This document shows, one piece after another, positions 1 through 5,526 of a stretch of DNA of 5,978 bases. The position numbers and the translations under genes were made by a program. Each line of letters starts with the position of its first letter. The stretch's first letter is position 1. The notes below the pieces were generated by a model. The model searched no databases. It saw only the letters and a list, made by a program, of their open reading frames with translations, and was not told where the DNA came from. The DNA is from Bacillota bacterium (lineage in GTDB: Bacteria; Bacillota; Clostridia; Lachnospirales; Lachnospiraceae), in NCBI GenBank assembly GCA_023450835.1, contig JAEXGM010000266.1:1-5978 (forward strand). Direction: 5' to 3'.

Positions 1-2
1 CC

Positions 3-266
3 TCTAGTTATTGTCTTTATCTTTTGGCGTTCTCCGGATGCTTTCATTGCTTTTATAGTAATGAGGACACTGGCCGTCTTGTATATCTTGACAAAGAAAT
101 CGAATATAAAAGCATCAGCACTTATAATTTGAAAAAAATCAGCAATACTGTATCTATTCTTGAGATTATTACAGAGAATAAGGCTTATAAAATAAATGCT
201 TCAAAGCAAATGGTAAAAATTTTCCTCAAAGCTTATGAAAAAAATAAAGTGCTAAAGGTATATTAA
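3..266 (+). CDS. C-terminal part of an unidentified protein, cut by the window edge
   Basis: The reading frame is open from the first complete codon at position 3 to a TAA at 264-266, so the true start is upstream of the window. A TTG at position 24 could be read as a start but has no ribosome site before it, so I treat the gene as partial. The visible 87 residues begin with a short Cys- and Phe-rich hydrophobic stretch, followed by a soluble Lys/Ile/Glu-rich segment of alternating hydrophobic and polar residues that looks like beta strands, ending in a basic helix-like tail. This pattern, a membrane segment then a small PH-like cytoplasmic domain, is seen in short hypothetical membrane proteins of Clostridia (for example DUF5673-like), but I cannot assign a family. 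Over the first 60-75 bases another frame also encodes a convincing membrane segment (see findings), so a frameshift is possible. Confidence 0.5.
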   Translation, partial: SSYCLYLLAFSGCFHCFYSNEDTGRLVYLDKEIEYKSISTYNLKKISNTVSILEIITENKAYKINASKQMVKIFLKAYEKNKVLKVY

Positions 267-362
267 AATCTTAAATACAAAAAATCACCTGCCAGATTAA
301 CATTGCATAAAGGCTTTCAGCGTGATAAAGTGAAGGAAGAACATAATTACAGACTTGATATA

Positions 363-370
363 AAAGGAGA
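363..370 (+). promoter_or_regulatory. Ribosome binding site choosing ATG 375
   Basis: AAAGGAGA lies 4 bases before the ATG at 375. The in-frame TTG further upstream at 303 has no purine-rich site in front of it, and the 24 residues it would add are charged and unlike the start of a membrane protein. This site therefore sets the start of the CPBP gene at 375. Confidence 0.8.
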
Positions 371-374
371 TTGC

Positions 375-1253
375 ATGAATAAAGCAAGTAAATATTTAGG
401 AATAGTACTGCCGCTTTTATTGGCGTTAGCAATACAGGTATTAGGAGCTATGTGGATTGGCATTATTTATTCCGCAGTAAGAATGTTTCAACTGGCTTCC
501 CGAAATGGAGCAAATATATCCAATGCAGGAATGGATATTGTAAATGAAGTGCAGGACCCGCAGTTTCTCATGGCGATATCAGGGGTGTTTGGCGCTATCG
601 GAATTATTGTATTTGGGCTATGGATGAGGCATTTAAAAAGAGGAGATAACACTCATATAAAGGCAAACCGTTTTTCGGTAAAGCAGGCTGGAATTATCAT
701 AGTGCTTGGAATCTTCCTTCAGATCGGGCTTTCCATCGTATTAACAGTGATATCAAACTGGCAGCCCGGTTGGTTCAAAGAATACGGCGAACTGATGGAG
801 AAGCTTGACATGGGGAACTCTCTGGCTTCCTTTTTGTATGTCGGAATTATAGGACCCGTTGCAGAGGAGCTGATCTTTCGAGGTGTTACCCTTGGTAAGG
901 CGAGAAGGTTAATGCCTTTTTTTGCAGCGAATATTCTGCAGGCACTTCTATTTGGAATCTACCATATGAATTTGATTCAAGGTACGTATGCTTTTGCTAT
1001 TGGTCTTTGTTTCGGACTTGTGCGTTTCACTTTTAATACGCTTGCAGCCTCCGTCGCTCTTCATATGTCCGTTAATTTAAGTGGATTTTTTCTTGGATAT
1101 ATCCTGTCGGACAGTATGCTGCTGAATCCGGTATCCGGCGGATTGCTCTTTGTGGTCAGCGCAGCTGTAATTGCGGCGAGCTTGATTTATTTTATCCGCC
1201 TTTCAAGGAACGTTGAGGTAGAAGAAAATATATACACTTTTGAGGAGAACTAA
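375..1253 (+). CDS. CPBP family intramembrane metalloprotease (CAAX/Rce1-type)
   Basis: A 292-residue multi-pass membrane protein of the CPBP (formerly Abi/CAAX protease) family. These are glutamate-type intramembrane metallopeptidases related to eukaryotic Rce1; bacterial members act in peptide maturation, bacteriocin self-immunity or unknown processing. All three hallmark motifs are present: EELIFRG (E164, E165, R169), FGIYH ending in H197, and HMSVN (H230, N234). The catalytic site therefore looks intact. Hydrophobic segments lie at about residues 8-33, 66-84, 104-126, 150-168, 182-200, 203-218, 221-241 and 256-274, leaving a short acidic C-terminal tail. The loop at 34-65 is polar and probably faces outward or lies at the interface. 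The ATG at 375 is chosen because it has a good ribosome site and puts the first membrane segment near the N-terminus. No bacteriocin gene or sensor kinase lies beside it, so the substrate cannot be inferred. No clear promoter or terminator is visible; it is separated by 108 bases from the upstream gene. Confidence 0.93.
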   Translation: MNKASKYLGIVLPLLLALAIQVLGAMWIGIIYSAVRMFQLASRNGANISNAGMDIVNEVQDPQFLMAISGVFGAIGIIVFGLWMRHLKRGDNTHIKANRFSVKQAGIIIVLGIFLQIGLSIVLTVISNWQPGWFKEYGELMEKLDMGNSLASFLYVGIIGPVAEELIFRGVTLGKARRLMPFFAANILQALLFGIYHMNLIQGTYAFAIGLCFGLVRFTFNTLAASVALHMSVNLSGFFLGYILSDSMLLNPVSGGLLFVVSAAVIAASLIYFIRLSRNVEVEENIYTFEEN

Positions 1254-1267
1254 TCCATAAAAAAAAT

Positions 1268-1296
1268 TTGTTATCCTTTCTGACTTCGGCTATAAT
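1268..1296 (+). promoter_or_regulatory. Housekeeping sigma-A promoter of cca
   Basis: A TTGTTA -35 element (1268-1273, 4 of 6 consensus) and a perfect TATAAT -10 element (1291-1296) are separated by 17 bases. Transcription would start at about 1302-1304, giving a leader of roughly 57 bases before the ATG at 1360. The -10 box lies in the loop between the two arms of an inverted repeat, which could allow repressor or structural control. This indicates cca is transcribed independently of the CPBP gene. Confidence 0.75.
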
Positions 1297-1319
1297 AAAG
1301 ATAGAAAGTCAGGAAGGAT
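1273..1319 (+). repeat. Long inverted repeat enclosing the cca -10 box
   Basis: Arms 1273-1286 and 1306-1319 pair over 14 positions with a single T-G wobble, around a 19-base loop that contains TATAAT. The right arm falls in the expected first bases of the cca transcript and contains AGGAAGG. In DNA this is an operator-like layout. In a read-through transcript from the CPBP gene it would form a strong hairpin. No U-tract follows on the + strand, so it is not a standard terminator. On the - strand a run of eight T follows after a gap of several bases, but no gene there needs a terminator. Confidence 0.7.
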
Positions 1320-1322
1320 TGT

Positions 1323-1347
1323 GTGGAAATCAAAAGGCAATTTCCAC
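1323..1347 (+). repeat. Hairpin in the cca leader
   Basis: GTGGAAAT (1323-1330) and ATTTCCAC (1340-1347) are perfect complements separated by 9 bases. If translation starts at 1360, this hairpin lies in the 5' untranslated leader and ends 2 bases before the GAGG ribosome site at 1350-1353. If the GTG at 1321 were the start, it would instead lie inside the coding region. Confidence 0.6.
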
Positions 1348-1349
1348 TT

Positions 1350-1353
1350 GAGG
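1350..1353 (+). promoter_or_regulatory. Ribosome binding site choosing ATG 1360 for cca
   Basis: GAGG is spaced 6 bases from the ATG at 1360, where the protein begins MRIQLP, a start typical of clostridial CCA enzymes. An in-frame GTG at 1321 also has an AGGAAGG nearby (1311-1317), so a 13-residue longer form cannot be excluded. The family start favours 1360. Confidence 0.65.
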
Positions 1354-1359
1354 ATATTA

Positions 1360-2667
1360 ATGAGAATACAATTGCCAAAAGATGTGGATTATATTATAAA
1401 AGAGTTGCAAAAACACGGGTTTGAAGCTTATGCGGTAGGAGGGTGTGTAAGAGATGTCATATTGGGAAGAGTGCCGGAAGACTGGGATATTACCACTTCT
1501 GCAAGCCCTCTGCAGGTAAAGGAAATATTCCGGAGGACTATCGATACCGGAATTCTTCATGGCACGGTCACGGTTATGTTCGACAAGACCGGCTATGAGG
1601 TTACTACTTACCGCATTGATGGGGAATATGAAGATAACAGGCATCCGAAGGAAGTAACTTATACCCCTTACCTTTCCGAGGATTTAATGAGAAGAGACTT
1701 TACTATAAATGCAATGGCCTACAATGATGAAAGCGGATTAGTTGACATCTTTGAAGGACTTAAGGATTTAGAGGAAGGCCGAATCCGCTGTGTGGGAAGT
1801 GCCGGGAAGCGCTTTGATGAGGATGCCCTTCGTATCCTGAGAGCAGTTCGTTTTTCTGCCCAGCTGGGCTTTACAATAGAAGAAGAAACCCTGGCGGCAG
1901 CCCGCAAGATGGCTGACCACTTGCGTAATATCAGCGCAGAGCGTATAAGAACAGAGATGAATAAACTTTTACTTTCGCCTAATCCGGACAGGCTCTTAAT
2001 TGCCTATGAACTGGGAATTACAAAAGTTGTTCTTCCTGAATTTGATTACGAGATGGGGAATAAAAAGTCCGCTTTCCTGGGAGAGGAACCCTTTGGGAAG
2101 TTTGCCTTAAGATGCATAAAGCTTCTGGAGAGTAAGGGAACTGCTTACAGGAAGGATTTAAGAGAAAAAGAACGGCTGGTAATCGCCTGGGCGATACTCC
2201 TTCATGGCTTGTCGGCAAATGAAGCAAAAGAAGTCTTAAAGCGCCTTAAATTTGATAATGAGACCATCGATTATGCCTATCGGCTTATCACCTGGCACAA
2301 TCATGAATTTATCCTGACACCCTACGGTATGAGAAAAGCTGTCAGTAACATCGGGAAGGATTTGATGGACCTGCTTTTTTATATGAGGAAAATACTTATT
2401 CTGGGAGAGGAAGACAGTCTCGACCATGAAAAAGGAGAAGCCTTTAACCTGGCTCAGAGGCTCTATGAAGAAATACTTGAGAAAAATGAATGTGTGGAAT
2501 TAAAGAGCTTAATGGTGAATGGAAAGGATTTAATCGAGATTGGAATTAAGCCTGGTAAGAACATGGGGCTTGTATTAAAAGAACTCTTGGAAGCCGTTCT
2601 TAGAGATCCCTCTTTGAATACCAGGGAGAGTCTTAAAATTTTATCAAAAGAAAAAATATTACCCTAA
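1360..2667 (+). CDS. cca: CCA-adding tRNA nucleotidyltransferase (class II)
   Basis: This enzyme adds or repairs the 3'-terminal CCA of tRNAs from CTP and ATP without a nucleic-acid template, an essential cytoplasmic step before aminoacylation. The product is 435 residues from ATG 1360 (448 from GTG 1321). The class II nucleotidyltransferase head is complete: GGCVRD at 27-32, the metal-binding DWD at 41-43, RRDFTINAMAYN from 111, and the amino-acid template EDALR at 154-158, which selects C or A. The neck continues with RAVRFSAQLGF (161-171). The C-terminal block with VNGKDLIEIGIKPGKNMG (386-403) is the conserved tail seen in bacterial CCA enzymes. The central region (about 250-315), which in many clostridial homologues is an HD phosphohydrolase-like domain, is shortened here and reads LLHG where LLHD is expected, so any phosphatase activity is probably lost. 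The gene has its own promoter. CCA-adding activity is well supported; poly(A) polymerase is unlikely given the template motif and tail. Confidence 0.96.
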   Translation: MRIQLPKDVDYIIKELQKHGFEAYAVGGCVRDVILGRVPEDWDITTSASPLQVKEIFRRTIDTGILHGTVTVMFDKTGYEVTTYRIDGEYEDNRHPKEVTYTPYLSEDLMRRDFTINAMAYNDESGLVDIFEGLKDLEEGRIRCVGSAGKRFDEDALRILRAVRFSAQLGFTIEEETLAAARKMADHLRNISAERIRTEMNKLLLSPNPDRLLIAYELGITKVVLPEFDYEMGNKKSAFLGEEPFGKFALRCIKLLESKGTAYRKDLREKERLVIAWAILLHGLSANEAKEVLKRLKFDNETIDYAYRLITWHNHEFILTPYGMRKAVSNIGKDLMDLLFYMRKILILGEEDSLDHEKGEAFNLAQRLYEEILEKNECVELKSLMVNGKDLIEIGIKPGKNMGLVLKELLEAVLRDPSLNTRESLKILSKEKILP

Positions 2668-2677
2668 AAATTATTCT

Positions 2678-2692
2678 GAATCCATTGGATTC
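2678..2692 (+). repeat. Short hairpin after cca, weak terminator candidate
   Basis: GAATCC and GGATTC form a perfect 6-bp stem with a 3-base loop, 10 bases after the cca stop codon. No U-run follows, so it is at best a weak terminator or a 3'-end stabilising stem. Confidence 0.35.
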
Positions 2693-2715
2693 CTGTCATG
2701 AAAACCTTCATTAAA

Positions 2716-2743
2716 TCATAGGATTAGAAGAGACACCCTATGA
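2716..2743 (+). repeat. Inverted repeat upstream of the CotS gene
   Basis: TCATAGG (2716-2722) and CCTATGA (2737-2743) are perfect complements with 14 bases between them, ending 34 bases before the start codon. It could be an operator or a leader stem. The left arm also contains a CATA that loosely resembles the -10 of sporulation sigma factors. Chance occurrence is possible for a 7-base repeat in AT-rich DNA. Confidence 0.35.
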
Positions 2744-2777
2744 AGCGGTGCAATAGTTTGAGTCAGGAGGCTTTCCT

Positions 2778-3854
2778 ATGGAGGATAGAAATCTGGAAAT
2801 TTTTAGACAATATAATATAAAGATTTATAACACATACAGAATCAGGGGGGCATTTATAGCAGAGACGGATAAGGGACTCAAGCTGTTGAGAAGCTTGGAA
2901 AGCTCGAAGCCCAGGGTGGAGTTTGAGAATACCCTTTTGGAGATCTTAAGTGACTTCCCTTATGTGGATTTATATATGAGAAATAATGCCGGAGAGCTGA
3001 TTACGGAGGATGGGGCAGGAAATAAATATCTGCTTAAGAACTGGTATCCGGGGGAAGAATGTAATCTCAGAAATGAGTCGGATATTGCCAATGGAGCCGC
3101 TAATCTGGCAATGCTGCATAGCTTCTTAAGAGAAGTGCCTCTTTCAGAAGAGCAGGTCAGTAAAAACACCGGTCCGGACCTTTTGGAACTCTTTGATAAA
3201 AGAAACCGGGAGCTTAAGAGGGTAAGAAGCTATATCCGGGAAAAGAAAAAGAAGAATGAATTTGAATTGTGCTATATTAACTGTTATGATGAGTTCTACG
3301 AGCAGGCAAAAGAAGCGACAAGACTTCTTCTTGAGAGCAATTACAAAGAGCTTATGAAGGAAGCGAAGGAGCATTGCTATGTCTGCCATGGGAATTATAC
3401 GTATCATAATATTATTATGGTGAATTCTGCCCAAAATGCAGCAGCCATACCGAGGACCCGTATAAGAGAAGATCTTATATCTGCTGCGGTTTTTAAAAAC
3501 AAGCCGACTATAGAGATGGCAACTACTAATTTTGATAAGGCATGCGTTGGGGTACAGAGCACGGATCTGTATTTTTATATTCGGAAATGCCTGGAGAAGA
3601 ATGATTGGGATATTGATATCGGAAGTATGATACTAAATTCCTATACGGATATTCTGCCTCTTGACAGAGATGAGAGAAAGCTTCTGTACATACTTCTTCT
3701 GTATCCGGAAAAGTTCTGGAAGATAACTAACTTTTATTACAATGGTAAAAAATCCTGGGTGCCCCAGAGAAACATACAGAAACTTATTGGAACCTGGGAG
3801 CAGTCCAAGGGAAGAAAGAAATTTCTGGAATGTCTTGCAAATACCCTGAATTAG
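2778..3854 (+). CDS. CotS-family spore coat protein (APH/kinase fold, probable pseudokinase)
   Basis: A 358-residue soluble protein resembling the CotS/YutH/CotI family: aminoglycoside-phosphotransferase-fold proteins found in the coat or inner coat of spores. An AGGAGG ribosome site at 2765-2770, 7 bases before ATG 2778, fixes the start. The N-terminal lobe (about 1-90) has the family pattern of a short helix, beta strands ending IAETDKG and a KNWYPGEECN hinge. The helix at 102-118 ends in AMLHSFLR, typical of CotS. The catalytic-loop equivalent is CHGNYTYHN (203-211), where APH enzymes have HGD....N; the metal-binding equivalent is TNFDK (250-254) in place of a DF or DW motif; STDLYFYIRK (261-270) follows as expected. 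Both acidic positions are Asn, suggesting a structural or ligand-binding role rather than phosphotransfer. A Lys/Glu-rich helix lies at 141-162, and an unusual basic insert (about 216-245) separates the two motifs. Expression in the mother cell during sporulation is inferred from the family; I could not find a convincing sigma-E or sigma-K promoter. Confidence 0.85.
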   Translation: MEDRNLEIFRQYNIKIYNTYRIRGAFIAETDKGLKLLRSLESSKPRVEFENTLLEILSDFPYVDLYMRNNAGELITEDGAGNKYLLKNWYPGEECNLRNESDIANGAANLAMLHSFLREVPLSEEQVSKNTGPDLLELFDKRNRELKRVRSYIREKKKKNEFELCYINCYDEFYEQAKEATRLLLESNYKELMKEAKEHCYVCHGNYTYHNIIMVNSAQNAAAIPRTRIREDLISAAVFKNKPTIEMATTNFDKACVGVQSTDLYFYIRKCLEKNDWDIDIGSMILNSYTDILPLDRDERKLLYILLLYPEKFWKITNFYYNGKKSWVPQRNIQKLIGTWEQSKGRKKFLECLANTLN

Positions 3855-3866
3855 TTCCTGAACGTT

Positions 3867-3886
3867 GTACTATGATAATATAGTAC
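3867..3886 (+). repeat. Perfect palindrome just upstream of the PEGA-gene promoter
   Basis: GTACTAT (3867-3873) and ATAGTAC (3880-3886) are perfect complements with a 6-base spacer, ending 3 bases before the -35 box of the next promoter and starting 12 bases after the CotS stop codon. It may be an operator for the downstream gene, or a weak AT-rich terminator for the CotS gene, although the following bases (TTCTTGAG) are a poor U-tract. Confidence 0.5.
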
Positions 3887-3889
3887 TTC

Positions 3890-3918
3890 TTGAGTTTCTA
3901 CGATATTTGTCTTATAAT
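3890..3918 (+). promoter_or_regulatory. Sigma-A promoter for the PEGA-protein gene
   Basis: TTGAGT (3890-3895, 4 of 6 consensus) and a perfect TATAAT (3913-3918) are separated by 17 bases. The start would be near 3925, leaving a leader of about 86 bases before TTG 4011 that holds the hairpin at 3930-3975. The vegetative-type promoter suggests this gene is not tied to the sporulation control expected for the gene before it. Confidence 0.75.
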
Positions 3919-3929
3919 TTAAGAACAGC

Positions 3930-3975
3930 AAATTAAGATGATACCGCAAGCTTGCTTGCGGTACTACTTTAATTT
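3930..3975 (+). terminator. Long hairpin in the leader of the PEGA gene (attenuator or bidirectional terminator)
   Basis: TACCGCAAG (3942-3950) and CTTGCGGTA (3955-3963) form a perfect GC-containing 9-bp stem with a CTTG loop. The pairing extends outward through AAATTAA (3930-3936) and TTAATTT (3969-3975), with A-C mismatches and G-T wobbles between. The outer arms give A-rich and T-rich flanks as in a bidirectional rho-independent terminator, but the T-run is interrupted (CTACTTTAATTT). Because it lies downstream of the predicted promoter and upstream of the ribosome site, it would act as an attenuator or leader structure for that transcript, or as the terminator of the CotS transcript. Confidence 0.6.
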
Positions 3976-3999
3976 ATAACCCATTGATAAATGAGCAGT

Positions 4000-4004
4000 G
4001 AGGA
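4000..4004 (+). promoter_or_regulatory. Ribosome binding site for the TTG start at 4011
   Basis: GAGGA lies 6 bases before TTG 4011, which supports this uncommon start codon. The product then begins MEDKKPVKRK, a basic cytoplasmic tail directly before the membrane segment, as expected. No ATG lies nearby in the frame. Confidence 0.7.
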
Positions 4005-4010
4005 ATTACT

Positions 4011-5456
4011 TTGGAAGATAAAAAACCTGTAAAGAGAAAACAAAAAAGTAGCAGTTTTATATTTCTGCTGGCAGGAGGTTTCCTTCTCATATTGATTGTG
4101 AGTTTGGCGACACTGCTGCCTAAAACATCTGCCAATAACGGTCCATCCGGTAATGGACAGAAGGCAGCGGATGATACCCGGAAGGAAAACGGCAAAGAGC
4201 TGACGGCTATCATCACAGGCAGGGATGACATGATGCCGGGTTTTAATCTCCGTAATATAACGGACGGACAGGATTTAAGCCTTACTTTGACAGAAGGTTC
4301 TGTTATCATGGACAAGTATGGAAAAAATGTAGCTGCAGACAGCTTAAAAATAGGTGACCTGGCAGAAGTGTCCTATGACGGAGACACAAACAGTATCATC
4401 AGCCTTAAATTATGGGATAAAGCCTGGAGATATGAAGGAATACAGAACTGGAGCGTTAACCCAGGGGAAGGAAGCTTTACTATTGCGGACAGGCTCTATC
4501 AATACCCGGAGTATCTTTTTGTTACAAGAGAAGGTTTAAGCTTAAAGCTTAGTGACCTTGATAAGACCGATGAGCTGATGGCAATAGGATATGATAAAAC
4601 GATTTATTCCATTCTGGTAACGAAGGGGCACGGCACCTTGCGTTTTGAAGATTATGGAGACTTTCTTGGCGGAACTGTTTACATTGGTAAAAGAGAGGTC
4701 CTTCCTATTGTAGAAGATATGACCGTTACCGTAAGAGAAGGCGACTATGATATTACCATGGAAAAGGATGGTTTTACCGGCACGAAATCAGTATCAGTTC
4801 TGCCGGGTAAGGAAACCGTGGTAAACATGGGTGAGTTTAAGAAACCTGTCCCTCAGACCGGCAAGATTACCTTTCACATAACGCCTCTTGGGGCACAATT
4901 GTATGTAGATGGCCTTTTGGTCTCCTATGATAATCCTATTGATATAGAATATGGAGACCACAGTATTAAGGCTACCCTCGGAGGTTACAAGGAATATACC
5001 GGAACTCTGAAGGTTGAGGATGAGGAAAAGGATTTATTTATAAAACTTGTGGAAACAGATAATACCAGTGAAGAAAGCAGCGCTGAGGAGAACTCACAGA
5101 CAGGTTCCGGCACGGATGAAACCAACTCTTCGGGAACGAACACCAACACAAGTAACACCGGTTCTGATAACAATTCCTCCGGCAGCGGTTCAAACAATTC
5201 TTCTGACAATGGGAGTGATACGTCACAGTCAAGTGATAAGAATTATGTTTATATCCAGAGTCCGGACGGAGCCTCCGTATATGTAAACGGAGAATTTAAA
5301 GGTATTGCACCGGTAAGTTTTCCAAAGACTACTACCGGACAGCTCTATATCACTTTAATACAGTCAGGTTATAACACTAAGACCTATACCGTTGAAGTTA
5401 AAAATGACGGAGAGGATGTTAAACTTAATTTTCCGGCTCTGGAAGCAGCCGATTAG
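4011..5456 (+). CDS. Membrane-anchored extracytoplasmic protein with three PEGA repeats
   Basis: A 481-residue protein with a Lys-rich cytoplasmic tail (1-13), one membrane helix (about 15-37) and a long outside part; it is a signal-anchor protein, as no clear cleavage site is seen. After a polar stretch (38-62), residues about 63-210 hold two similar beta-rich units: KIGDLAEVSYDG (113-124) and its counterpart near LDKTDELMAIGYDK (183-196), each followed by a hydrophobic strand. Three PEGA units follow, at about 220-275, 286-347 and 411-475, each ending its core in a Gly-aromatic turn (DGF, GGY, SGY). The second and third show the YVDG/YVNG strand after a GA pair, and the third has GIAPVSF. 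PEGA domains are small beta folds typical of surface and S-layer-linked proteins; the ligand is unknown. Residues about 350-410 are a Ser/Asn/Thr/Gly/Asp-rich disordered linker that puts the last PEGA unit at a distance from the rest. It is followed by a lipoprotein gene 70 bases downstream, probably in the same transcript. No enzyme motif is seen. Confidence 0.85.
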   Translation: MEDKKPVKRKQKSSSFIFLLAGGFLLILIVSLATLLPKTSANNGPSGNGQKAADDTRKENGKELTAIITGRDDMMPGFNLRNITDGQDLSLTLTEGSVIMDKYGKNVAADSLKIGDLAEVSYDGDTNSIISLKLWDKAWRYEGIQNWSVNPGEGSFTIADRLYQYPEYLFVTREGLSLKLSDLDKTDELMAIGYDKTIYSILVTKGHGTLRFEDYGDFLGGTVYIGKREVLPIVEDMTVTVREGDYDITMEKDGFTGTKSVSVLPGKETVVNMGEFKKPVPQTGKITFHITPLGAQLYVDGLLVSYDNPIDIEYGDHSIKATLGGYKEYTGTLKVEDEEKDLFIKLVETDNTSEESSAEENSQTGSGTDETNSSGTNTNTSNTGSDNNSSGSGSNNSSDNGSDTSQSSDKNYVYIQSPDGASVYVNGEFKGIAPVSFPKTTTGQLYITLIQSGYNTKTYTVEVKNDGEDVKLNFPALEAAD

Positions 5457-5470
5457 AATATGACATATTT

Positions 5471-5519
5471 TTAGCCTCCATGCATAGAATACTGTAAGTA
5501 GATACTATGCGGAGGCTAA
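5471..5519 (+). promoter_or_regulatory. Strong hairpin that pairs with the ribosome site of the lipoprotein gene
   Basis: TTAGCCTCC (5471-5479) pairs perfectly with GGAGGCTAA (5511-5519). After a 2-base bulge (5480-5481), GCATAG (5482-5487) pairs with CTATGC (5505-5510), and an inner TACT/AGTA stem is possible in the loop. U-G and U-A pairs at 5468-5470 with 5520-5522 can extend the base. The right arm contains GGAGG, and the extended stem reaches the AAGGAG just before GTG 5527. There is no U-run after the stem, so it is not a canonical terminator. It fits a structure that hides the ribosome site, or one that controls the ratio of the two gene products. Confidence 0.65.
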
Positions 5520-5526
5520 GGAGAAA

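Noticed and set aside
303..329. Promoter for the CPBP gene from TTGCAT and GATAAA
   Set aside because: Spacing is only 15 bases and the -10 box matches weakly; a CATAAT at 342-347 has no partner -35. No confident promoter can be called.
303..374. TTG 303 as the start of the CPBP gene
   Set aside because: No ribosome site precedes it and the added residues are charged and unlike a membrane protein start; ATG 375 has AAAGGAGA in front.
375..1253. CPBP protease as part of a bacteriocin immunity or defence cluster
   Set aside because: No bacteriocin precursor, transporter, two-component system or other defence gene is visible in the window; the neighbours are tRNA maturation and spore coat genes.
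2695..2726. Sigma-E or sigma-K promoter for the CotS-like gene (TCATGAA, 14 bases, CATAGGATT)
   Set aside because: The spacing suits sigma-E, but the -35 matches only in its first half and the -10 lacks the expected CATACA or CATAnnnTA pattern.
3974..4315. A 113-residue open frame on the - strand over the start of the PEGA gene
   Set aside because: It overlaps a well-supported gene with a promoter and ribosome site, and its sequence resembles no protein family I know.
4985..5232. Antisense and alternative-frame open frames over the PEGA linker
   Set aside because: They arise from the repetitive Ser/Asn/Thr codons of the real gene, have no ribosome sites and encode low-complexity sequence.
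5047..5286. Tandem DNA repeat or CRISPR-like array in the PEGA gene
   Set aside because: The repetition is of codon composition only; there are no evenly spaced identical repeats.
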